Source: G963701675 sp963701675 (lineage in GTDB: Bacteria > Planctomycetota > Planctomycetia > Gemmatales > Gemmataceae). From it: a stretch of DNA of 64,000 nucleotides. Below are positions 9,567 to 17,278 of this stretch, in pieces (the first letter of the stretch is position 1; every line of letters starts with the position of its first letter). Under the pieces are notes generated by a model that saw only the letters and a program-made list of their open reading frames with translations, made no database searches and was not told the origin of the DNA. Where the stretch lies: contig OY969623.1 in the NCBI GenBank assembly GCA_963701675.1, forward strand, positions 3,782,001-3,846,000, given 5' to 3'. The translations under genes were made by a program, and so were the position numbers.

Positions 9567-10328
9567 ATGGAGTCGCGGCCGATCTTGCGTATCGATGGGC
9601 TCACCTTCTCGTACCCGCGCGGACCGGCCGTCCTTCAATCGTTGAGTTTCGAGGTCTCGGCCGGCGAAAGCGTTGGAATCGTCGGCCCAAACGGCGCCGG
9701 GAAGACCACGCTGTTCCTGTGTCTTGCCGGCGCCCTTTCTGTTGCGAAAGACACGATTCGCATTGCCGGTTTAGATCCCGCCGAGCGGAGCGAACTTCGG
9801 CAACTCCCGGCGAAGGTCGGAATCGTCTTCCAAAACAGCGACGACCAACTGTTCAATGCCACGGTGTTCGATGACGTCGCCTTCGGCCCGTTGAACATGG
9901 GAATACCGAGCGATGAGGTCCGCAATAGAGTAGCCGAGTCGATTCGCCAGGTTGGACTGACCGGAGCAGAAAAGCACGTGCCGTTTCATCTTTCGAGCGG
10001 CGAAAAGCGTCGCGCTGCACTAGCCGGCGTTCTGGCCCTGCGGCCCGAAGTGCTTTTGCTCGACGAGCCCTCGGCATTCTTGGACCCGCGTGGCCGCCGC
10101 GAGTTTATTTCTCTCGTTAATGAGTTGCGTTGCACCAAGCTGCTTGCATCTCATGATCTCGAACTCATTCTGTCTACTTGTCAACGAGCCATCGTGCTGG
10201 ACGACGGTAAGCTCATCGCCGACGGGCCAGCCCGCAGCCTTCTGGCAAATAAATCACTCATGGACGAACACGGTTTAGAAGTACCTCACAGCCTGAAATA
10301 CCACCACTCGCCACACGAACACCCTTGA
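9567..10328 (+). CDS. cbiO: ECF transporter ATP-binding protein, CbiO-like
   Basis: A 253-residue ABC ATPase with a complete set of motifs: Walker A GPNGAGKTT (about 41-49), Q-loop VFQNSDDQLF typical of CbiO/EcfA, signature LSSGEKRRAALAGVL, and Walker B VLLLDEPSAFLDP. It would power uptake together with CbiQ, which lies directly upstream on the same strand. Only one ATPase gene is present, as in the dedicated (group I) ECF modules. The substrate component must be encoded elsewhere or to be found. The next gene starts 4 bp after the stop. Confidence 0.9.
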   Translation: MESRPILRIDGLTFSYPRGPAVLQSLSFEVSAGESVGIVGPNGAGKTTLFLCLAGALSVAKDTIRIAGLDPAERSELRQLPAKVGIVFQNSDDQLFNATVFDDVAFGPLNMGIPSDEVRNRVAESIRQVGLTGAEKHVPFHLSSGEKRRAALAGVLALRPEVLLLDEPSAFLDPRGRREFISLVNELRCTKLLASHDLELILSTCQRAIVLDDGKLIADGPARSLLANKSLMDEHGLEVPHSLKYHHSPHEHP

Positions 10329-10332
10329 GCCA

Positions 10333-10935
10333 ATGAACTCAACGTACGCCATTACTGATCCGTCGCCGGTCTATAGTCCGGCACTACTTTTTTACGTTGA
10401 CCTTATTCGGCGCAATATCGCCAGGGCGATCGAGATCGCAGGTAGCCCCGCCCGACTGCGACTCCATGTAAAGACCCACAAGACGCGCGAGATCGTTCGA
10501 TTGGCCATATCCGCCGGCATCACGAAGCACAAGTGTGCCACCATTGCCGAAGCCGAGTTGTTGGCGGACTGCGGCGCCGCGGACGTCCTCGTGGCATATC
10601 CGATGGTCGGACCGAACGGTGCGAGACTGGCGAACCTTGTGAAGGCTTACCGCGCGTGCCGGTTCTCCACCCTGGTTGATCATCCGTCTTCGGCGCGAGC
10701 TCTTTCCGAAGCCATGTTTGCCGCGAAGCAGTCGGTAGATGTCTGGCTGGATTTGAACTCCGGTCAAGATCGAACCGGAATCGCGCCTGGGCCCCAGGCA
10801 GTCGCTCTTTACGAGTTAATCGACCAACTTCCGAACTTACATCCGGTGGGTTTGCACTTCTATGACGGACACCAGCGACAGGAGAGTGCGCTGACCGACA
10901 GGCAGCGGTCGAAACGCAACTCGAACCGCTCATAA
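10333..10935 (+). CDS. D-threonine aldolase-like PLP enzyme, N-terminal part (frameshifted gene)
   Basis: This frame encodes the N-terminal two thirds of a D-threonine aldolase / alanine-racemase-fold enzyme, with the PLP-lysine segment HVKTHKTREIV (Lys47 or Lys50), AGITKHKCATIAEAE and GLHFYDGHQR. The true sequence continues in another frame: after about 10904 the family-like sequence (AVETQLEPLIRLRDELRKKG) is read from 10905 onward. One base appears to be missing near 10900-10905. Joined, the two parts make about 346 residues, normal for the family. The final 10 or so residues of this frame are therefore spurious. It starts 4 bp after cbiO. Confidence 0.75.
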   Translation: MNSTYAITDPSPVYSPALLFYVDLIRRNIARAIEIAGSPARLRLHVKTHKTREIVRLAISAGITKHKCATIAEAELLADCGAADVLVAYPMVGPNGARLANLVKAYRACRFSTLVDHPSSARALSEAMFAAKQSVDVWLDLNSGQDRTGIAPGPQAVALYELIDQLPNLHPVGLHFYDGHQRQESALTDRQRSKRNSNRS

Positions 10936-10964
10936 GACTGCGCGACGAGCTTCGCAAAAAAGGC

Positions 10965-11372
10965 TTGCCGGCCGAGCGAGTCATCGTGGGCGGCACACCG
11001 ACATTTCCGATTTATGCGCGTCTCGGCTTGAGCGAAGCAGAATACGGCCCCGGCACGTGCATTCTTTACGATCACGGCTACGCGACGCGCTTTGCCGATT
11101 TGACGGGGTTCTCGACGGCTGCACTTGTGTTAACACGAGTCGTAAGCCGGCCGACCACCGACCGCGTTACACTCGACCTGGGAACCAAGGCCGTGGCCAG
11201 TGACATGCCGTTCGGACAACGCGTCGCACTCCTGGACGTTCCGGATTACGAATCTGTCTCGCACAATGAAGAACACCTCGTGATCAAGACGGCTGCTGCG
11301 GAACAATTCTCACCCGGTGACGAGGTTTATGCCATTCCGGCTCACATTTGCCCAACGTGCGCCCTATATTGA
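10965..11372 (+). CDS. D-threonine aldolase-like PLP enzyme, C-terminal part (frameshifted gene)
   Basis: This is the C-terminal part of the preceding gene, in another frame. It contains VIVGGTPTFPIY, GPGTCILYDHGYATRF and the metal-binding end NEEHLVIKTAA ... IPAHICPTCALY, the His/Cys motif typical of D-threonine aldolases. Family-like sequence in this frame actually begins at 10905, upstream of the internal ATG at 10965. Such enzymes cleave D-3-hydroxyamino acids to glycine and an aldehyde using PLP and a divalent metal. If the frameshift is a sequencing error the gene is intact; otherwise the enzyme is lost. Confidence 0.72.
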   Translation: MPAERVIVGGTPTFPIYARLGLSEAEYGPGTCILYDHGYATRFADLTGFSTAALVLTRVVSRPTTDRVTLDLGTKAVASDMPFGQRVALLDVPDYESVSHNEEHLVIKTAAAEQFSPGDEVYAIPAHICPTCALY

Positions 11373-11477
11373 TTTGCACATGTCGTGCAAGATGGCCAGA
11401 TCATTGACCAATGGGAAATCGCGGCCCGGGATCGGGTGCTTCGGTATTAACCATGCCGCTCGCGGCCTGCTCGATCT

Positions 11478-11505
11478 TTGCCGCCAGCGGTGGGTGTCGT
11501 ATAAT
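11478..11505 (+). promoter_or_regulatory. Putative sigma-70-type promoter for pyrH-frr
   Basis: A perfect TATAAT lies at 11500-11505 with TTGCCG at 11478-11483, a 16-bp spacing. It is 40 bp upstream of the pyrH start and in a 170-bp gap after the aldolase-like gene. It is a motif match only, with no experimental support. Confidence 0.5.
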
Positions 11506-11544
11506 TCCGGCGGGCTTCATGGTTGACCCATCGCTGGAACTTTC

Positions 11545-12312
11545 ATGAACGATTCACTTTCCGCCGACGCACTGAGCCCGAAATACAAGCGCGTCGTCCT
11601 CAAGCTGAGCGGCGAAGGATTTGGCCCGAGTGGAAAGAGCGGAATAAGCATAGACGAGACCTTGAACATCGCACGCCAGGCCCAGCGAGTGCACCAGCGC
11701 GGCGTCCAGCTCGCCATCGTTGTCGGCGGTGGCAACATCCTCCGCGGCGCTCAGTTCAGCGCCGGCGGCGCCGTGATCAAGGAAGGCACCGCACATTACA
11801 TGGGGATGCTCGCCACCGTATTGAACGGCTTGGCCCTCCAGGATGCCCTGGAGAGTCTGAATTGTGAGACGCGATTACAAACGGCCATTCGCATGGAGCA
11901 CGTGGCCGAGCCGTACATCCGCCGTCGCTGTAGTCGGCACCTCGAGAAAGGGCGCATCGTTATCCTGGCGGGTGGTACCGGTAACCCGTTTGTCACGACG
12001 GACACGGCGGCGGCGTTACGAGCGCGCGAGCTTCATGCCGAAATCCTGCTCAAGGCAACGCGAGTGGACGGCGTCTATAGCGACGACCCGGAGCAAAACC
12101 CGCATGCCATGCGCTACGAGAAGCTTAGCTACGGGCAGGTGATGCGCGACAATCTTCGTGTGATGGACATCGCCGCCATTAGTCTCTGCCGTGAGGCGCG
12201 ATTGCCGATTCTGGTTTTCAACTTCAAACGCGAAGGGAATATTGAACGTGCCGTCGCCGGGCATCCTATCGGAACCTTGGTGCACGAGATGGCCGCAGTG
12301 ACCGGCAGCTAA
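11545..12312 (+). CDS. pyrH: Uridylate kinase PyrH
   Basis: A 255-residue amino-acid-kinase-fold protein with YKRVVLKLSGEGF, the glycine-rich VVGGGNILRG, GTGNPFVTTDTAAALRA, ATRVDGVYSDDPEQNP and a C-terminal NFKREGNIERAVAGHPIGTLV. It phosphorylates UMP to UDP and is the usual hexameric bacterial enzyme; length is normal. The start at 11545 places the KLSGE motif at the expected distance. It is followed by frr 29 bp later, a conserved bacterial gene order, and both are probably read from the promoter at 11478. Confidence 0.96.
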   Translation: MNDSLSADALSPKYKRVVLKLSGEGFGPSGKSGISIDETLNIARQAQRVHQRGVQLAIVVGGGNILRGAQFSAGGAVIKEGTAHYMGMLATVLNGLALQDALESLNCETRLQTAIRMEHVAEPYIRRRCSRHLEKGRIVILAGGTGNPFVTTDTAAALRARELHAEILLKATRVDGVYSDDPEQNPHAMRYEKLSYGQVMRDNLRVMDIAAISLCREARLPILVFNFKREGNIERAVAGHPIGTLVHEMAAVTGS

Positions 12313-12341
12313 GCGGCGAAATAGCTACAGGGACTCGACCA

Positions 12342-12902
12342 ATGACCAGTGAAGAAATACTCTTTGATACCGAAGAGCGAATGGAGAAAGCCGTAAACGT
12401 GTTCCGCGATGAACTCCGCGGCCTTCGAACCGGCCGGGCCACGCCGGCGCTCGTGGATCACCTGCGCGTTGAATATTACGGCTCACCGACTCCGCTGAAA
12501 CAGCTTGCGCAGATCAGCACGCCCGATCCGCAACAGATCGTCATCCGCCCGTTCGACCAGGGTTGCCTTAAGGACGTTGAAAAAGCGATCCGTGCCAGCG
12601 ATCTCGGCATGTCGCCGAATAACGACGGCAAGCTGATTCGACTTCAGGTACCGGCCATGAGCGGGGAGCAACGCCAGAAAATGGTCGCCCGGATCAAGAA
12701 GTCGGCCGAGGAGGCCAAGGTTTCCTGTCGCAATGTCCGCCGCGACGCAAACAAGCACTTCGAACAGGCCGAAAAAAATAAGACGCTGACCGAAGATGAG
12801 CGCGACAGCGGTAAAGAAGAGGTCCAGAATCTTCTCAAAAAGTACGAAGACAAACTGAACGAGATGGCGGAGAAGAAGTCGAACGAGGTGATGGAACAGT
12901 AA
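12342..12902 (+). CDS. frr: Ribosome recycling factor
   Basis: A 186-residue protein matching RRF over its full length: an N-terminal helix with FRDELRGLRTGRATPALVDHLRVEYYG, then TPLKQLAQISTPDPQQIVIRPFD, and C-terminal helices with KKSAEEAKVSCRNVRRDANKHFEQAEKN and EVQNLLKKYEDKLNEMAEKKSNEVM. It releases ribosomal subunits from mRNA after termination together with EF-G. It lies downstream of pyrH in the same transcription unit, and a strong hairpin terminator follows 24 bp after the stop. Confidence 0.96.
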   Translation: MTSEEILFDTEERMEKAVNVFRDELRGLRTGRATPALVDHLRVEYYGSPTPLKQLAQISTPDPQQIVIRPFDQGCLKDVEKAIRASDLGMSPNNDGKLIRLQVPAMSGEQRQKMVARIKKSAEEAKVSCRNVRRDANKHFEQAEKNKTLTEDERDSGKEEVQNLLKKYEDKLNEMAEKKSNEVMEQ

Positions 12903-12926
12903 TTGCAGGCATGACGTTCGCATACG

Positions 12927-12962
12927 AAAACGTCCGGCGAAAACGGCCGGACGTTTTGTTAT
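12927..12962 (+). terminator. Intrinsic terminator after frr
   Basis: A perfect 11-bp stem (AAAACGTCCGG at 12927-12937 paired with CCGGACGTTTT at 12947-12957) encloses a 9-base loop and ends in a T-rich run. It closes the pyrH-frr unit. Confidence 0.85.
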
Positions 12963-13013
12963 TTGCGGCAAACCGACCGGCAGGCAGGCGCCTGCCGATT
13001 CAGGAGAAGCCGG

Positions 13014-14093
13014 ATGGCGGAGTGGTTTGATTGGCTGTGGTCGGCGGAATTCGGTGTCCTAGTCGGATTTCACGTCTTTGTACTCTTCATGCTCGCGCTC
13101 GATCTCGGTGTTTTCCATCGCAAGGCCCACGCCATCTCCATGAAGGAAGCCGCGATTTGGAGCATCGTCTGGGTACTCTTAGCGCTTGCGTTCGCCGCTG
13201 GAATTTGGAAATGGTGGGATTTGTGGCGACCCGAGGAAGCCGGGCAAGGTGATACAAGAGCCATTGAGTTCGTGACGGGTTACCTGATCGAAAAATCGCT
13301 TTCCATCGACAACCTTTTTGTCTTCTTGGTGATATTCAGCTTCTTCGGAGTGCCTGCCCATCTTCAGCATCGGGTACTGGTATGGGGAATCGTCGGCGCC
13401 ATTGTTCTGTGCGCCGCACTAATCCTTGTAGGCGCGGTCCTACTGAACAACTTTCACTGGATGATCTACGTTTTCGGCGCTTTTTTGATTTACACCGGGT
13501 ATAAGTTGTTCTACGTGGAGGAGGAAATCGATCCGAGCAAGAACTGGCTGTTGCGAGTGGCCCAACGATTTCTGCCGGTCATCGACAGTTACGATACGAC
13601 GCGGTTTTGGGTGAAGCGGGGTGGTCGTTGGCATGCGACACCGTTGCCCTTGGTGCTTCTGGTTGTGGAAAGTTCGGATGTGCTGTTTGCGATTGATTCG
13701 ATCCCCGCGATTTTTGCGATTACCAAAGACCCATTTATCGTGTACACGTCGAATATCTTTGCGATCCTGGGCCTGCGAGCGCTCTTCTTTCTCCTCGCGA
13801 ATTTCCTTGGCATGTTCCGCTATTTGCGGACAGGCCTGGCACTGGTGTTGACGTTCGTGGGGCTTAAGATGGTGTTGGAGGAGCCCCTCCGGCCGGTCTT
13901 GGACGGCTGGGGAATTGACAAAACGCGCCTGATTCTGATCTCTTTGGGAACCATTGCCGTGATCCTCGCCGTGACGGTCATTGCGTCGATCATCGCCGGG
14001 CCGAAACAGATCGAGTTAGACCGACCACAAGCGGTAACCGAGGACCCCAACATGGTTGAGGCGGGGCTTCATCCTGACGATCCAAAGGCATAG
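13014..14093 (+). CDS. TerC/Alx family integral membrane protein
   Basis: A 359-residue polytopic membrane protein. The frame opens at 12963, but ATG 13014 is preceded by AGGAG and begins the conserved AEWFDWLWSAEF. Features are FMLALDLGVFHRKAHAISMKEA, the acidic motif EKSLSIDNLFVFLVIFSFF and VVESSDVLFAIDSIPAIFAIT, all typical of TerC/Alx proteins, with eight or so hydrophobic helices. Family members are linked to tellurite resistance and, in recent work, to manganese export and metalation of secreted proteins. The two Asp/Glu-containing helices are intact. The role here is inferred from family. Confidence 0.92.
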   Translation: MAEWFDWLWSAEFGVLVGFHVFVLFMLALDLGVFHRKAHAISMKEAAIWSIVWVLLALAFAAGIWKWWDLWRPEEAGQGDTRAIEFVTGYLIEKSLSIDNLFVFLVIFSFFGVPAHLQHRVLVWGIVGAIVLCAALILVGAVLLNNFHWMIYVFGAFLIYTGYKLFYVEEEIDPSKNWLLRVAQRFLPVIDSYDTTRFWVKRGGRWHATPLPLVLLVVESSDVLFAIDSIPAIFAITKDPFIVYTSNIFAILGLRALFFLLANFLGMFRYLRTGLALVLTFVGLKMVLEEPLRPVLDGWGIDKTRLILISLGTIAVILAVTVIASIIAGPKQIELDRPQAVTEDPNMVEAGLHPDDPKA

Positions 14094-14100
14094 CGCAGAC

Positions 14101-14472
14101 ATGTCGACGGATGATCAAGCCACCGAACTCCAACAGGCTGCTGCAAAGGTCGGCATCGGCAACTACCACCGGCACGTGTTCTTATGCACCGGACCATCTT
14201 GCTGCACACCCGAAATCGGCCAGGCAGCGTGGGACGCCCTCAAAGCCGAGATCAAGCACCGCCAACTAGCATCAGGACCAAACGCCTGCTATCGAACCAA
14301 AGTCGGCTGCCTTAGGATTTGCTGCCACGGTCCCACCATGGTCGTTTATCCGGAGGGCACGTGGTATAGCGGCATGACGGCCGACCGAATCCCGCGATTG
14401 GTTCAAGAACACCTATGCGAAGGCCGGCCGATTTCGGAATGGATGTTTGCAGAAAATCCACTCAAAGGTTAG
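14101..14472 (+). CDS. (2Fe-2S) ferredoxin domain protein, thioredoxin-like fold
   Basis: A 123-residue protein starting at ATG 14101, 7 bp after the TerC stop. It has the four-cysteine arrangement of thioredoxin-like 2Fe-2S ferredoxins: CTGPSCC near residue 25, and CLRICCHGPTMVVYPEG further on, followed by WYSGMTADRIPRLVQEHL. These proteins carry electrons or act as NuoE/Shethna-type cluster carriers. The spacing to terC suggests co-transcription. The electron-transfer partner cannot be told. A long hairpin starts right at the stop codon. Confidence 0.85.
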   Translation: MSTDDQATELQQAAAKVGIGNYHRHVFLCTGPSCCTPEIGQAAWDALKAEIKHRQLASGPNACYRTKVGCLRICCHGPTMVVYPEGTWYSGMTADRIPRLVQEHLCEGRPISEWMFAENPLKG

Positions 14473-14549
14473 CCGCGACGCGAAGTCTTCGGAGCGGAGC
14501 GCGTGTCGGCAACCCCGCTCCGCTCCGAAGACTCCGCGTCGCGGCTAAC
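14468..14549. terminator. Long hairpin, likely bidirectional terminator
   Basis: Arms of about 32-33 bases beginning with GTTAGCCGCGACGCG (14468) and ending with CGCGTCGCGGCTAAC (14549) pair almost perfectly, including an inner AGTCTTCGGAGCGGAG match. It lies between two convergent genes and overlaps the stop region of the ferredoxin gene. It could also be an interspersed repeat. Confidence 0.65.
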
Positions 14550-14559
14550 CATCCAGTCG

Positions 14560-15009
14560 TTACTTCTTATCGCGCTTCATGACGAAGAGGATGTGTTCGG
14601 TTCCGTCCTTCGCGCTGAGTTCTTTGGGCCGATCATCCTTTTCGGGCTGTGTGACACAAATACGAAGCATGTCGCCTTCCAACGAGTAGATCCCCTGTTG
14701 GTTTTTGCCTTTGTCATTTCCCTTGGTAATCTTGAAGTCGATGGTCTTCGGCTTCTTCTCGTGATCGAGTTTGAAAGTGCCTTCCTCGATCTCCTGGCCG
14801 TTCATTTTCACGGTGTAGCCGTCGCCTTTCATGGTGATCACCACATCCGCGCCGCCCTCGGTTTCAGACTTTACTCCGCCTTGCTCGGTGCTGGCTACTT
14901 TCCAGGCGCCTTGAATGGCGTCCTGATCCTTTTTGGCCTTCTCGTCCTTCGGCTTATCGTCGGTAACCATCATGCCAACGACAGCGATGAGCACCAGTTT
15001 GGAAAACAT
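14560..15009 (-). CDS. TIGR03067-type secreted protein
   Basis: From ATG 15009, preceded by GGAGGAG, the product is 149 residues; the longer frame to 15081 adds an implausible Arg-rich stretch. A short hydrophobic N-terminus (FSKLVLIAVVGMMV) suggests export, followed by a Lys/Asp-rich linker and a beta-rich body with QGAWKVASTEQGG, FKLDHEKKPKTIDFKI and GIYSLEGDMLRICV. This matches the TIGR03067 domain abundant in planctomycetes, whose function is unknown. The likely role is extracytoplasmic. It is convergent to the ferredoxin gene. Confidence 0.82.
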   Translation of the reverse strand: MFSKLVLIAVVGMMVTDDKPKDEKAKKDQDAIQGAWKVASTEQGGVKSETEGGADVVITMKGDGYTVKMNGQEIEEGTFKLDHEKKPKTIDFKITKGNDKGKNQQGIYSLEGDMLRICVTQPEKDDRPKELSAKDGTEHILFVMKRDKK

Positions 15010-15099
15010 TTGACTCCTCCCGTTGATGACTCGGTACGCCCAGGCGTTAGTGTACCGCGGTGATCGCAGCCGGCAACGCAATCTAACGGAGATTCCCCG

Positions 15100-16149
15100 T
15101 TACGAACCATCGTCGGTAGAAGGCGATTTCATCAGTTCCTGTAGCAGGACGGTAGCGTAGCTTCCGGCGGGTAAAGTGAAGGAGAATCGCAACCCAGCTG
15201 GTTCCTCGGTGACCGCAAGGTCATCGACGTAGACAACATTGTGCCGACGTGTGCCCTGCACGAGCTTGCCGAACGACCGAAAGACGGCGGTCTCTATGCC
15301 GCATTCGCTCAGAATCTCGGCTTCACGCCGGGCGGCTTCGCCGGCGGCAGCGAACGTCTTCCGACCAAAGATCGGTCCCGCGTGAACGATTTCGCGTCGA
15401 TCAAAACGTGCCTGCTCGGTCGGCCGGTCGCTGGTGACGAACATCCCGCCGGCGGGCCACTTGGCCATGACATCGCCATCCAGCACGGTCCTCATCAAGC
15501 CATCGGCCAGCCGACGGGAAAGATAGCGGTTGAATAATGCCGATTGCACTGCCGACAGGGCGAGCTTGCGTCGGAAGGGATTTCGGATGTTCGCCTCCCC
15601 ACGAAGCAATGACCAGCCCATCTGGACGGTCTCGCCGCCTTTGCCGAATCGCTGCAAACCGTAGAAATTTGCCAGGCCCTCATGGCGAATCCGCTCAATG
15701 ATGGCGTCGGCAATTCCGCTTGAATTCGCGACCGGATCGCGCACGAGGATCCGAAATCGATTTCCACGAAGATGGCCGGGCCGCAATTTGTTGCCGTGTC
15801 GTTCGACCTTGAGCATCCGAATGCCATCGCCATCAAGGGCGCCTAGCCGGTCTTCAACCAAAGAGGGCACGGACACCCATTGTCGCGTCACCGCATGGCG
15901 ATCCTTTAGCCCGGCCGTGCCCACGTCCCCTTGCCGTATACCGAGGCGGCGACTGACTTCCCTCATGAAGTACTCGGCGCCGATGCCGCGCTTTTCGATC
16001 CATAGAAAGAGGAATTCACCGGCGCCTGAGCACTCATATGCCGGAATCTCTTCGACTTCGAAATCCTCAGGCTCGGCCTTGATCCGGCCTCCGATTCCTG
16101 GCAGGTCGGCGCTCGTCAGGGGCGGCGATTCAAGCGGATCGTTTAACAT
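15100..16149 (-). CDS. truD: tRNA pseudouridine synthase D
   Basis: A 349-residue protein with TruD family features: IKAEPEDFEVEEIPAY near the N-terminus, the catalytic GTAGLKDRHAVTRQWVSVP (Asp in KDRHA), GHLRGNRFRILVRD and LANFYGLQRFGKGG. TruD isomerises U13 of tRNA-Glu and related sites. Length is normal and the ATG at 16149 fits the family start. It is divergent from the DUF1559 gene, with 166 bp between. Confidence 0.94.
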   Translation of the reverse strand: MLNDPLESPPLTSADLPGIGGRIKAEPEDFEVEEIPAYECSGAGEFLFLWIEKRGIGAEYFMREVSRRLGIRQGDVGTAGLKDRHAVTRQWVSVPSLVEDRLGALDGDGIRMLKVERHGNKLRPGHLRGNRFRILVRDPVANSSGIADAIIERIRHEGLANFYGLQRFGKGGETVQMGWSLLRGEANIRNPFRRKLALSAVQSALFNRYLSRRLADGLMRTVLDGDVMAKWPAGGMFVTSDRPTEQARFDRREIVHAGPIFGRKTFAAAGEAARREAEILSECGIETAVFRSFGKLVQGTRRHNVVYVDDLAVTEEPAGLRFSFTLPAGSYATVLLQELMKSPSTDDGS

Positions 16150-16205
16150 TGTTCCGGCCCGGACATCTTGCGTCCTGACTGCGACTTATTTTTCCCGTAA
16201 TATTG

Positions 16206-16232
16206 TTGACAACGGTATCGTATCAACATACC
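16206..16232 (+). promoter_or_regulatory. Possible promoter/operator upstream of DUF1559 gene
   Basis: TTGACA occurs at 16206-16211 in the 166-bp divergent gap. Overlapping dyads follow: GTTGA with TCAAC, and GGTAT (16214-16218) with ATACC (16228-16232). The -10 element is weak. This could be a promoter with a repressor site; the evidence is motif only. Confidence 0.3.
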
Positions 16233-16315
16233 ATCAGGGGCAGTCTCGCAAGGGGACAAAGCTCGCCATCTTCTGGCAGCACGCGGGATTCGAGGTAACG
16301 GAAGAGGTCCACGCC

Positions 16316-17266
16316 ATGATTCGACTCTCCCCCCGCCGACGTGGGGCGTTTACGCTCATTGAACTCCTCGTTGTTATTGCGATCATTGGTATTCTGATCG
16401 CGCTTTTGCTTCCTGCCGTGCAGAAGGTGCGGGAAGCAGCAAATCGCACCAAATGCTCCAATAACCTGCGACAGATTGGCATTGCTGTCCATAGTTATCA
16501 CGATGTGCGACAACGGATACCGGGCGCATGGTTCCCTGATCCGATCACTAATTACGGCAAGGGCAGTGGTATTCAGGATCGTGGCCCGGTCTTATTCTTC
16601 CTGCTTCCCTATATCGAACTTCAGAACGTTTTTAATGCCGCCTTCGTCTCGGGTAACAATGGCGGGCATTTAGCTGGAAAGGTTAGGACTGAGATTATCA
16701 AGACTTACTTATGCCCGTCTGACGGATCAGCGATCGAGCTATCAGAAGAAAAGGAGTTGCCGGAGAACACTGGTTACGCTCCATCAAACTACGCTTTCAA
16801 CATGAAAGTGCTCGACCCGGCATCACATAAATCGTTGACCAATGCAATGACCGATGGCTCATCCAATACCGTGATGGCGGTGGAACGATACCGCCTCTGC
16901 AACCTTGCCTCAGGTCTTTCCAAGCCACCGAATGTTCAAAGTAGTTGGGCTAATATCCCGCCAACACCGATTGATGACCGCGTTTATGACGTTGCCGTGT
17001 TCGGATGGACGGATTACGGGGCGACAATGTCCAATCCATCGAAATACCAGTACTATCCAAATTTTTCCGACAACGGCAGACCATTTCAAGTCAACCCGTC
17101 ACCCACGGATTGTGATGCCCGCGTCACGCAGACGCCTCATACCGGCGGAATGCAAGTGTTGTTGGGTGATGCGAGTGTACGCTCGGTAGCCGCGTCGATA
17201 TCGGTGCAGACGTGGTTACGCGCCTGCGATCCCCGCGACAATCTACCGCTCGGAAGCGACTGGTAG
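16316..17266 (+). CDS. DUF1559 pseudopilin-like (type IV pilin N-terminus) protein
   Basis: The open frame extends upstream to 15698, but that part is antisense to truD; ATG 16316 starts the real 316-residue protein. It begins with a prepilin leader, RRGAFTLIELLVVIAIIG, with cleavage expected before Phe of FTLIE. It continues with the DUF1559 signature LLPAVQKVREAANRTKCSNNLRQIG and ends with the H-x-G-G-type motif TPHTGGMQVLLGDASVRSVA. These proteins are hugely expanded in planctomycetes, are probably processed by a prepilin peptidase and exported, and have no established function. Confidence 0.95.
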   Translation: MIRLSPRRRGAFTLIELLVVIAIIGILIALLLPAVQKVREAANRTKCSNNLRQIGIAVHSYHDVRQRIPGAWFPDPITNYGKGSGIQDRGPVLFFLLPYIELQNVFNAAFVSGNNGGHLAGKVRTEIIKTYLCPSDGSAIELSEEKELPENTGYAPSNYAFNMKVLDPASHKSLTNAMTDGSSNTVMAVERYRLCNLASGLSKPPNVQSSWANIPPTPIDDRVYDVAVFGWTDYGATMSNPSKYQYYPNFSDNGRPFQVNPSPTDCDARVTQTPHTGGMQVLLGDASVRSVAASISVQTWLRACDPRDNLPLGSDW

Positions 17267-17278
17267 AAACTCCCGCGA

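Noticed and set aside
8546..10328. A cobalamin riboswitch upstream of cbiQ
   Set aside because: The gap before cbiQ is only about 20 bp and the preceding region is coding; no room for the element.
15698..16315. Upstream extension of the DUF1559 frame
   Set aside because: The region is antisense to truD and the pilin-type leader begins at the ATG at 16316.
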